From the NCBI GenBank assembly GCA_030434875.1, contig JAUISW010000001.1:2243501-2307500 (forward strand): DNA of 64,000 nt. Direction: 5' to 3'. The DNA comes from Lachnospiraceae bacterium C1.1. Its GTDB lineage: Bacteria > Bacillota > Clostridia > Lachnospirales > Lachnospiraceae. Under the pieces are notes generated by a model. That model was not told where the DNA came from, made no database searches, and saw nothing but the letters and a program-made list of their open reading frames with translations. Of this stretch, positions 44,019 through 51,354 are shown one piece after another (positions within the stretch are counted from its first letter, which is position 1; each line of letters begins with the position of its first letter). A program made the translations under genes and the position numbers.

Positions 44019-45025
44019 CTCAATACAATTGGCTGGTAATCAGATGAATGCTGGTTTTTAACCATGAATCTGAATGAATGTATCTGGTGCGCTACTGCTT
44101 CATAAAAGGTTAGCTTCCTTTCAGCTCCATGAATATACTGACACTTTGACTGCATTTTACCATGCAGTTTATTAATAAGTTTTCTTATTCCGTTTTTTCC
44201 AAGATAGACGGCATTTTCGAGAAAATCAAAGTCCACCGGTAAAAGTTCATTTCCCAAAAGCATTCCAATTACAGTAGAATCAACGATGGGCTGTCGCCAT
44301 TCTTCCATCAAATCACATGATAAGGCCGGCCTGTTGTACCCGTTCGAGTGTAACATTCCTATTTCTGCTACAAGCCCCTCACTGCTGATCCTTGCAGTCA
44401 GAATATTGAGAAGAAAGGTATATCCCATGCTCAGAGCTGCATTGAATGGGTCTTTTGGAGGACGTTTATTTCTCCCCTTAAATGTGAACCTGCTTTCGGA
44501 AAAGAGGCTTCCGAGAGCCTTAAAGTAAATTTTTCCGGATATTCCCTCAATACCCATTATTTCTGACTGTTTCTCTGCCCTCATTAAACGGTTTTTCATT
44601 GATTTTAGCATAGCTTCATAATTCGGACAATCGCTTTTCTCACTAAAGTTGTGAGTTCTGTCATATCGTCTAAGAACAGTAAGCTGGTTGTTGATCTTGG
44701 CCTCAATAATGCTTTTATCAAAACTCAGTCTCTCAGCAGAATTATCTAAAAATTTGCATTGATTGATAACCACGTCTGACCTCATGACATCTTCTGATGA
44801 GATTTTACCGTTATAATGTCCACCGTATGAGTAATACAGTATCGGAATGTCCTCACTTAAACACGTATTAATGGCCTGAGTTGTCATTTGAACATTCCCA
44901 AACATCGAGATTGATTCTACCATGTGTAACGGCAGACGAGCTGTACTTTCCGTATTCCTTTTTATCACAAACAGGTTGTTGATGCAGGAAATATGGGTTC
45001 CCTGATCATAGATGTATACATCCAT
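44015..45025 (-). CDS. cas1: CRISPR-associated integrase Cas1
   Basis: 336 residues. The N-terminal beta domain (NLFVIKRNTESTARLPLHMV) and C-terminal helical domain are clear; the catalytic set fits the DPFNAALSMGYTFLLN region, His in GMLHSNGYNRP and the acidic cluster in CDLMEEWRQPIVD. It inserts spacers at the leader end. Ten nt separate it from cas13a, so effector and adaptation genes are one operon. Many type VI-A loci lack cas1 and cas2, so this is a complete, self-sufficient version. Confidence 0.95.
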   Translation of the reverse strand: MDVYIYDQGTHISCINNLFVIKRNTESTARLPLHMVESISMFGNVQMTTQAINTCLSEDIPILYYSYGGHYNGKISSEDVMRSDVVINQCKFLDNSAERLSFDKSIIEAKINNQLTVLRRYDRTHNFSEKSDCPNYEAMLKSMKNRLMRAEKQSEIMGIEGISGKIYFKALGSLFSESRFTFKGRNKRPPKDPFNAALSMGYTFLLNILTARISSEGLVAEIGMLHSNGYNRPALSCDLMEEWRQPIVDSTVIGMLLGNELLPVDFDFLENAVYLGKNGIRKLINKLHGKMQSKCQYIHGAERKLTFYEAVAHQIHSFRFMVKNQHSSDYQPIVLR

Positions 45026-45035
45026 TATAGCCTCA

Positions 45036-48000
45036 TTATTTTAATTTTATATCTGACAAATTAAGCAGGTCACCAATTGATGAACCAAACCTGCTGTTAT
45101 TTGATTTTGGTTTCCCAAAATTCAGCTCTCTTTTACCTTTTGTATTTCCGGTATGAGCTTGACTGTCTTTTGAGCCGTTCATCGGTGTACTGCTTCTGAC
45201 GACCTCGACAGCGATATCATCAGGATAGGAGATAATCCTGGCAACGTTATTCAGAAAATCCTTGCTGCGTGCAGGAATTTCTGTTGGCTTAGTGGAATCT
45301 TTGAGCTTATATACATATTTGTCGGAATCAACGCCATTTTTTTCTCTAAGTGTACAGTAAGCAGATGGCTTTTTTATATTCTTTTCCTTTCCAACAGATT
45401 TCTCTCCGCTTTCGAAGGTATAAGCAGTAACAACCTGATGCGACAGAAGGATATTATACATCATATTGATGACATTTTTTCTCAGACGGAAATCATAACT
45501 TAAAAATCTGTCAAATATCTCACTGTAAATGCTGAGCATACTCCTGTCATACTTGTTGAAATATGCAAAATGCTCAATATATCTTCGAAGTTCGACCATG
45601 TTATCATGTTCGGCAATATTTTCAAAAATCTCCATCCCAGACAGATATATTTTTCCTCCATAATTCTGCCTGTCTGGATCAAGACCATTACCGTAGGATA
45701 GAAAATATTTTATTTTGACACCTATTGACTCGTTGGCATTTGTAGTCCCTTCAATAACCTTATTCTTTTTGAAATTGTATCTGGACGATATATAGTCAGT
45801 ATCTTCATTCTTGTAATACTGCTTTAACCCATTGGTATACATGGAAACTATCTGGTAAAGGATTGCTCCATTCAAAGTTTTACCATCTGTGCTTATACAA
45901 GCATATCCATCGGGCTTGTAACTGTCATTGTTTAAGCAGCAATAATGGAACCCAAGCTGGAAGTACATAAGGTCTCTCTCTCTAAGATAAACCCATTTTA
46001 TGAGCTGCCCCTGCAGTTCATTTAGTATTTCCGAATATTCTACGATATCACGAAGCTCGACTCTGTTTTTAAGCTCCTGGTACTTCTTTAGTGTTTTTTG
46101 CTCTTCTTCATTACGACATATACCGTTTTTCTGGTACCCTGCAATTTTGTCCTGCTGATTCATATAGCTGCTTATCATATCAATGTTTACCGGATCGAGT
46201 TTGGCAGATATGGGACCAAGCATGCCGTACATCTTACAGAGAACCACATTTCTGTTAACAATGGGGTTCAGCCCATCATAGTATATGCCGATTTTTTTGC
46301 CGGATATTTCCTGGTTGCAGAAAGTTCTTAACGCAACTGATGATTTTTCATTCCCATAATCAAGGTATTTCCCTACATATTCTGAATATTCATCCTCATC
46401 CCTGAAATAATCACTGATTTCATTGCTTGTTGTTCCGTTAAGCTTTGTGCATATATCAAGTATTTCAAGGATATGGACAATATCTATCGTCATGTTGTAG
46501 TCCTTGATTGCATTTCCGGTTTCTTCGGCACGTCTCAAAATATTATTTACATACTGCTGATAGTGTCTTAAATCGCCAGCAAAAAGATTGACCTGTCTAG
46601 GATTTATGAGCCTGCCTAAAACATACCATTTTTGAAGCTCAGGAGACGTTTTTACGATAGCAATAATACCGGCAAATCTGTCTGATCTGAACTCAGGAAG
46701 AAATTTATCAATATCGGGTAGTCCATCTGGCTTTTTAACGGGATGCTTTATAAAGCCGTAATGATCCTCATTTTCCATGAGATAGGTCATAAATGACTGA
46801 CGCAATCCTTCAAGCAGAGCCATCTTATAATGCTGGAATTTCTTGGGATGCATTTTTTCGGCATAATGCGATTGCTTTTTACCTCCAACATTACTCTGAT
46901 TCTGATGGTTGTATTCGGTCATGATCTGTTGGCAAAGCTCTGATAATGAAATATCAGCATTACTGTAATGCCTGACAGCGGCTTTGAAATTTTCAGCAGG
47001 TTTTGTTTCTTTAGTGGTTTTTCCTTTTTCATCCTTTTCTATCTTGAGATTATTTACATAGTCAAGGAAGAGCTCAAGTGATCTTTTTCCCTGCAGGAAG
47101 TCATTATAGTATATTTCCTTGAAGAGAAAATACACAGCATTCTGCCACTTCTGCACATCAGCATCAGTATCGAAAGAAGCTTTATATCCGTTCCTGATAA
47201 GACACTCCGGAAAGTTCTTTCTTACAAAGACACTATTAAAAGCTGAAACCTGCGAAGCCCTTTCGTAATAACTGCCATAAAGTCTTTTAAGAACCTTTTC
47301 GAGTGATGTGTCAGAATAATACATAGGTAGATTGCTTGAATAAAACCTGTTCCTGATAACCTTAAATGTTCTGAAACAGTCATTTTCAAACATCTTTCCA
47401 ATAAAGGACATATTCCAACTGCCATTATTAACGTTCTCTGTAGCAAAGTGGAAGGAAGAGTTTCTAAGCGAGTAAATTATGTCCTTCATATCTTTGAGCA
47501 GGGAGAGCTCGTCGTAATCTACTGTAAAGTTACTGTCACAGAAATCCTTCCACGCTGAATAGCCGCCGAAAAATTGCATTATGTTATGTGCTATTCCCGG
47601 AACAGCGAATTTCTTCAGCTTGTCGTCATCCAAAGTCAGGAAATCATTCTTTTCCGCAGTTTCTTCATCCAAAGAAACCGTTGCATTAGCAAGGTAGTTG
47701 GCTGCAAATGCAACATTTACAGATAATTCCCTTTGCAATGTTTCTTCAGCCTTTGTAAGTTCGTACATGAAGGAAGTTATCCCATTACTGTATTTTTGCT
47801 CAATCTCACCGAATCTGAGTTCTTCCTTTCCGGAATGAATATCCTGCATCGTACAGTTATATACAGCTTTGCCAATGGCTATGTATTTAATACTGATATA
47901 ATTTATGATGCTTTTCCATACTTTTTCACTGATATAGCCTGAGCTGAATTTGTAATCACTATTATACTTTATAAATCTGAACAGCTTTTCTACCTCATTT

Positions 48001-49007
48001 TCGATATAATGTATCCAGAAAATGTTAATGTCCATATCTTCAAAAAAAGCTGAGGGAGTGGATTTAACATATTTGACGCTCCGTCTGTAGAGCATAATGT
48101 TCTTCTCCCTTACGGAATCCCTTATTACATCAGCATCATAGCCTTCCTTTTTGTTATTATGCGAATCAATGACCGTTTTCTTGACTATTTCAACAAATCC
48201 GTCAGTAATGGATTTTTTCAGTTCATGGTCTTTCCATTCGTCAAAATCCTGTTCATTTACAGCTTCTGAACCATAAAAATACAGATTCACAATCCTTCTC
48301 AGTTTCAGCCGCATTCTATGACGTAAGGAATCGTCAAGTACTGCATATTCCGAAAGGAATCGCTTAAATGCCTTTTTCTCAACAGCATTTCCTCCCTTTT
48401 GTGAAACCTGTGGAAGTTCAAGGGTTTTGGTTTCAATATCATACTGGACTACCATATTCTGATTTTTTATTGAATCAGGAACACAAGTTTTTATATCCGA
48501 TTTGGAATACTCCTTTATAAGCTTTTTAATAAAGCAGTCCTCAATGAGTTTCCTGTCAGAATCATCAATGTTCTGATCAAGTCCTGATATATATTCAAGA
48601 AGCTTTCTGACTGCAGCTTTAGTATTCCCGTTCCGGAAGCTCTTTTTCAGCCTGATATCCAAGATTTCATTGATTAAGTCATCATTTACCTTAACACCCT
48701 TACAGTTACTGATAAGGGACTCGCTAAGGATTTCAAAGGTAAGGGAATTATTTATTCTTCGGCTTTTTGCCAGTTCACGTATTGATATATTGAAATTTTT
48801 GGCGAGGTCTTTTGATTTTTTTGCATATTCTATTTTGTTATTATTAAATATATTGAATAGGATTTTCGTTGCATTTGCACGTTCATTAACAATGTCGGAC
48901 AAACTCTTGTTTTCGTGATTAGGATCCTGATATATGAACCCGCCTATTTTGTGCTCAGTTATTTTTCCAACAGCAGTACGCCGATGGTCAACTTTGGAAA
49001 TTTTCAT
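45036..49007 (-). CDS. cas13a: Type VI-A RNA-guided RNase Cas13a (C2c2)
   Basis: 1323 residues, in the normal Cas13a range. Two HEPN catalytic motifs are present: R515-N-S-S-F-H520 (SLRNSSFHFATENV) in the middle and R1141-R-Y-I-E-H1146 (ELRRYIEHFAYFNKYDRSML) near the C-terminus. That spacing is the Cas13a layout; Cas13b has them at the extreme ends. The LRERDLMYFQLGFHYCC stretch and FLSYDFRLRKNVINMM are also Cas13a-like. Both HEPN pairs are intact, so crRNA-guided target cleavage and collateral RNA cleavage are expected. AGGAGG precedes the ATG. The last 40 residues are a Ser/Asn/Lys-rich tail. Confidence 0.96.
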   Translation of the reverse strand: MKISKVDHRRTAVGKITEHKIGGFIYQDPNHENKSLSDIVNERANATKILFNIFNNNKIEYAKKSKDLAKNFNISIRELAKSRRINNSLTFEILSESLISNCKGVKVNDDLINEILDIRLKKSFRNGNTKAAVRKLLEYISGLDQNIDDSDRKLIEDCFIKKLIKEYSKSDIKTCVPDSIKNQNMVVQYDIETKTLELPQVSQKGGNAVEKKAFKRFLSEYAVLDDSLRHRMRLKLRRIVNLYFYGSEAVNEQDFDEWKDHELKKSITDGFVEIVKKTVIDSHNNKKEGYDADVIRDSVREKNIMLYRRSVKYVKSTPSAFFEDMDINIFWIHYIENEVEKLFRFIKYNSDYKFSSGYISEKVWKSIINYISIKYIAIGKAVYNCTMQDIHSGKEELRFGEIEQKYSNGITSFMYELTKAEETLQRELSVNVAFAANYLANATVSLDEETAEKNDFLTLDDDKLKKFAVPGIAHNIMQFFGGYSAWKDFCDSNFTVDYDELSLLKDMKDIIYSLRNSSFHFATENVNNGSWNMSFIGKMFENDCFRTFKVIRNRFYSSNLPMYYSDTSLEKVLKRLYGSYYERASQVSAFNSVFVRKNFPECLIRNGYKASFDTDADVQKWQNAVYFLFKEIYYNDFLQGKRSLELFLDYVNNLKIEKDEKGKTTKETKPAENFKAAVRHYSNADISLSELCQQIMTEYNHQNQSNVGGKKQSHYAEKMHPKKFQHYKMALLEGLRQSFMTYLMENEDHYGFIKHPVKKPDGLPDIDKFLPEFRSDRFAGIIAIVKTSPELQKWYVLGRLINPRQVNLFAGDLRHYQQYVNNILRRAEETGNAIKDYNMTIDIVHILEILDICTKLNGTTSNEISDYFRDEDEYSEYVGKYLDYGNEKSSVALRTFCNQEISGKKIGIYYDGLNPIVNRNVVLCKMYGMLGPISAKLDPVNIDMISSYMNQQDKIAGYQKNGICRNEEEQKTLKKYQELKNRVELRDIVEYSEILNELQGQLIKWVYLRERDLMYFQLGFHYCCLNNDSYKPDGYACISTDGKTLNGAILYQIVSMYTNGLKQYYKNEDTDYISSRYNFKKNKVIEGTTNANESIGVKIKYFLSYGNGLDPDRQNYGGKIYLSGMEIFENIAEHDNMVELRRYIEHFAYFNKYDRSMLSIYSEIFDRFLSYDFRLRKNVINMMYNILLSHQVVTAYTFESGEKSVGKEKNIKKPSAYCTLREKNGVDSDKYVYKLKDSTKPTEIPARSKDFLNNVARIISYPDDIAVEVVRSSTPMNGSKDSQAHTGNTKGKRELNFGKPKSNNSRFGSSIGDLLNLSDIKLK

Positions 49008-49125
49008 ATATTTTGTCCTCCTGGATTTTTTACGCTATCCACCATATTTTATATCGACATATCATGCTTAAATGATAAGGTGCTTTTTCATTGTTACGTG
49101 CATTATTTCAGGTTCATGATTGGGA

Positions 49126-49170
49126 GGGTCATAAGGATTCTTACATTACGAAGAATATTCCTTATGACCC
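49126..49170 (-). other. Long hairpin in the cas13a leader
   Basis: GGGTCATAAGGA (49126-49137) and TCCTTATGACCC (49159-49170) pair perfectly and TTCTT/AAGAA extends the stem. No T-run follows, so it is not a standard terminator. It separates the 58-aa gene from cas13a; a TATAAA box downstream (about 49046-49051) could be a cas13a promoter. It may be an attenuator, an mRNA-processing site or an operator. Confidence 0.6.
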
Positions 49171-49187
49171 TTATATGACGATAAATA

Positions 49188-49364
49188 TCAATATCCGTCG
49201 TCGTTCATTGCCTGTTCCCATTCATCCGGAGTATCGGTTACACAGTCCAAATCCCCGTTTGAATCATACCAGTCAGTACGCCCTTCACCATCGTCATAAC
49301 CTTCAAAAATCTGTCCGTCATCGTTTCTCCAGTATCTGTCCGGTTCATCATGATAGTTTGCCAT
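49188..49364 (-). CDS. 58-residue highly acidic protein upstream of cas13a
   Basis: The frame runs from ATG 49364 with AAAGGTGG nine nt upstream to TGA at 49188. The protein (MANYHDEPDRYWRNDDGQIF..., ...DEWEQAMNDDGY) is rich in Asp, Glu, Tyr and Trp with few Lys or Arg, so its net charge is strongly negative. No membrane segment or known motif is present. It lies between a glycine-zipper gene and cas13a on the same strand. Acidic small proteins often mimic nucleic acid, so a Cas13a inhibitor, regulator or immunity protein are all possible; this is inference. Confidence 0.65.
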   Translation of the reverse strand: MANYHDEPDRYWRNDDGQIFEGYDDGEGRTDWYDSNGDLDCVTDTPDEWEQAMNDDGY

Positions 49365-49430
49365 AAGTTAATACCACCTTTCTTATTTGAGCTTTTAAAT
49401 CAAATGAATGTGCTCAATGCGCTTTTTGGG

Positions 49431-49634
49431 TTACATACGGTCAATCTCGCTTCCAACCTTGTTTCCACCGAGTAGTCCTATTATGCCTCCTATGATTGCA
49501 CATGGTATGGTGCCTGCTACAGCTCCAACAGGACCGCCTACGGCTATTCCTATATGCGCTCCTTTTATTGCACCGGCAGCTGCTCCTGCCGCCATTCCGG
49601 TTAAGCTTCCGATAATTTCTGATGTTCTTTCCAT
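49431..49634 (-). CDS. 67-residue glycine-zipper membrane protein
   Basis: Nearly all of residues 8-57 is hydrophobic with GxxxG/AxxxG spacing (GMAAGAAAGAIKGAHIGIAV; IGGIIGLLGG) as in glycine-zipper and class II bacteriocin-like peptides. One Lys, one His and a Cys break the helix pair. AGGCAGG precedes the ATG. It is the first sizeable gene after promoter B and lies 66 nt before the acidic 58-aa gene. It probably oligomerises in membranes; pore formation as an immune effector is inference. Confidence 0.68.
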   Translation of the reverse strand: MERTSEIIGSLTGMAAGAAAGAIKGAHIGIAVGGPVGAVAGTIPCAIIGGIIGLLGGNKVGSEIDRM

Positions 49635-49776
49635 ATAATTTACCTGCCTTTCATAGATTTAACACTTCCTGAGAGCAAAAAATAATTACTCACAGGATGT
49701 TGACCTGCCTGATTGTGAATTGAAATTGATTAACATCGCCTCCCTTCGTATGGTTACTTGTTTTCCTGATAGTAGG

Positions 49777-49810
49777 ATTATATCAAGGCGTATTTCGGAT
49801 TTTTTGGACA
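49777..49810 (-). promoter_or_regulatory. Island promoter B (TGTCCA-22-TATAAT)
   Basis: TGTCCA (49805-49810) is 22 nt upstream of a perfect TATAAT (49777-49782) on the minus strand. The hexamer is followed by AAAAAATCCGAAAT, nearly identical to promoter C. It drives the glycine-zipper, 58-aa and possibly cas13a genes. A short ORF, MLINFNSQSGRSTSCE (49686-49736), with AAGGG before its ATG lies in the leader and might be a leader peptide. Confidence 0.72.
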
Positions 49811-49811
49811 C

Positions 49812-50843
49812 CTATTCAAACAGGCTGAAGAATCCACCTACTACGTTGCCAACCCCTTCTGCTATATCACCTGCAAAGTCGATTGTATTACAGATAGCAT
49901 CGAAAGTTGTATCAACGGATTTATCTATTGAATCAAAAACCGCATCGCTTGCCGTATCAAAGAATTCTTCAACGGTACTCCCAACCTCGTCAGCAATCGT
50001 TTCGGCTATAGAACCTACACCTTCTGCTACTACACCTGTAACTTCACCGATTTCATCACATACTTCAGATACAGCTTCTCCTGCTACACCACCGGCAACA
50101 ACACCGGCACCTATTCCTATAGCAACTTTTGCAACCAGGGGAATAGGAGCCACCGCCAGTAAAGCCATTGTTCCTTCCGATGCTGCGGCTCCTACTCCCG
50201 AAGAAACAGCACCATTAAGGGCACTGGATGTTATATTCGCCGTAGCGGTTTCTAAATCGTCACCATCTGCAATGGATTTTATTGCCGCAATCCCTCCTGA
50301 TATAGCACCTCCTGTCTTAGCAGCAGAAAAAACAATATTACCCATGCCTGTTACAGATGATATATTATTAAACTTATTGCTGATCCGACTTGTATCATTA
50401 GTGGATATTCCTGAATCTTTCATTACTTTTTTTATTCCTGAGCCTGCGGCTTTGGAATTGAAAGCAGATGATGTTTCGCTTGTACCTACAAGCTGTGCTG
50501 CATCATATTTCCCACTTTTAACCTGTTTAATGGTTTTTGCTATACCGGATGTACTTGGAGTATCCTTGCATTGAATCCTCTCAAAAACCTTAGAATTCTT
50601 CATAGTTACCAGATCTACCTGCTTAGCAGTAGGAGATTTGGTAAAAACTGTACTCATATTTCCATCACTGAATAGATTCCTGAGATTAGACTTATCTGAA
50701 TACATTACCTCTAAGGCAATCCCTTTGCCTCCCTTTACTGACTCAGCACCAGCCCTGCCTGCCATCCTACTTGCAACGGAATAATCATAGGCTTCTGTTA
50801 ATATTGTTCCTGAAGTTCTTCCCTTATTGTCTTTTTTGTTCAT
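49812..50843 (-). CDS. Predicted nuclease-like protein with glycine-rich membrane C-terminus
   Basis: 343 residues in two parts. The N-terminus (about 12-130) has KGGKGIALEVMYSDKSN and QVDLVTMKNSKVFERIQCKD; Asp77, Gln91 and Lys93 fit the D...QxK variant of PD-(D/E)XK nucleases. The C-terminus (about 155-343) is Gly/Ala/Val-rich with several possible membrane helices (PLVAKVAIGIGAGVVAGGVA) and acidic amphipathic stretches, ending GNVVGGFFSLFE. AGAGAGG precedes the ATG. It has its own copy of the island promoter. Not recognised as a named family; a membrane-targeted DNase is my reading of the layout. Confidence 0.6.
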   Translation of the reverse strand: MNKKDNKGRTSGTILTEAYDYSVASRMAGRAGAESVKGGKGIALEVMYSDKSNLRNLFSDGNMSTVFTKSPTAKQVDLVTMKNSKVFERIQCKDTPSTSGIAKTIKQVKSGKYDAAQLVGTSETSSAFNSKAAGSGIKKVMKDSGISTNDTSRISNKFNNISSVTGMGNIVFSAAKTGGAISGGIAAIKSIADGDDLETATANITSSALNGAVSSGVGAAASEGTMALLAVAPIPLVAKVAIGIGAGVVAGGVAGEAVSEVCDEIGEVTGVVAEGVGSIAETIADEVGSTVEEFFDTASDAVFDSIDKSVDTTFDAICNTIDFAGDIAEGVGNVVGGFFSLFE

Positions 50844-51000
50844 ATTAGATACCTCTCTTCTAAAATTTCGTCAGATTACATGTCTGTATCTTGCCAATCT
50901 ATCCAATTCATACATTATTGCTACAATTTGTTCCACAGCTTGTTACTGTAGTATCCGCCTCCTTCCTGCTTTTCTAAGTACTTTTATATTTGATATTGTA

Positions 51001-51034
51001 AATATATCATTGTTAATTTTGGATTTTTTGGACA
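51001..51034 (-). promoter_or_regulatory. Island promoter C (TGTCCA-22-TATATT)
   Basis: TGTCCA (51029-51034) is followed by AAAAAATCCAAAAT and, 22 nt from the hexamer, TATATT (51001-51006) on the minus strand. It serves the 343-residue gene and lies back to back with the original promoter of the WYL regulator. Confidence 0.68.
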
Positions 51035-51067
51035 GTATTAAGAGCAATGAAATAAGCAGGGGAATGC

Positions 51068-51073
51068 TATAAT
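51068..51073 (+). promoter_or_regulatory. Original -10 box of the WYL regulator gene, now separated by an IS
   Basis: A perfect TATAAT ends 6 bases before the IS. Removing the IS and one copy of its target duplication joins it to the TAGGAGG and ATG of the WYL gene with about 30 nt between -10 and start codon. No clear -35 is seen. Confidence 0.6.
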
Positions 51074-51177
51074 GAAAATGATAGTGTCAAATGATCTATG
51101 AAAAAACAGGGTATAAAAAATAGGCTCAGATGAACCTTGAAAATTGCAGATATATAGGTTGAGGTAGCCGGACGCCA

Positions 51178-51298
51178 CCCTTGACAGCACAAAAAATAAC
51201 TGCTGACGGTAAATCACCGACGGCGAAGAACTCAAGAACAATCAGATTTTCTCCGTCGATTACAGCAGTGTAGCAGTTATTTTTTGTGCCATCAAGGG
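51178..51298. other. Long structured stem in the IS non-coding region
   Basis: CCCTTGACAGCACAAAAAAT... (51178-51204) pairs with ...ATTTTTTGTGCCATCAAGGG (51272-51298), 27 nt with only a two-base mismatch; an inner GACGG/CCGTC pair and an outer GTAGCC/GGCTA pair extend the fold. It occupies the IS part with no gene. It may insulate the transposase from outside transcription or be a functional RNA. Confidence 0.6.
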
Positions 51299-51354
51299 CA
51301 ATGCCGCTAACGCGGTGGCTAGGTTGATACCTCGGGCTCAGAATCTAAGAACAA

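Noticed and set aside
43725-45025. A second CRISPR system type based on the Cas1 sequence
   Set aside because: Cas1 and Cas2 are contiguous with cas13a and the array and no other effector gene is in the window.
45036-49007. Cas13b or Cas13d assignment for the effector
   Set aside because: HEPN motifs at 515 and 1141 of 1323 residues, the AATAGAC repeat end and the repeat-then-spacer crRNA order fit Cas13a. Cas13d proteins are shorter and Cas13b has terminal HEPN motifs.
49188-49364. Calling the 58-aa acidic protein an anti-CRISPR
   Set aside because: It lies in the host operon rather than in a phage and matches no anti-CRISPR family I know; kept as an uncharacterised protein.
49431-49634. 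Calling the glycine-zipper gene a bacteriocin
   Set aside because: No double-glycine leader, exporter or immunity gene lies nearby; only the helix pattern is similar.
50871-50936. 21-codon frame with GTG start (EQIVAIMYELDRLARYRHVI) in the promoter C leader
   Set aside because: It looks protein-like, but the nearest AGGAGG is over 20 nt from the GTG and an in-frame stop lies just upstream; too weak to call.
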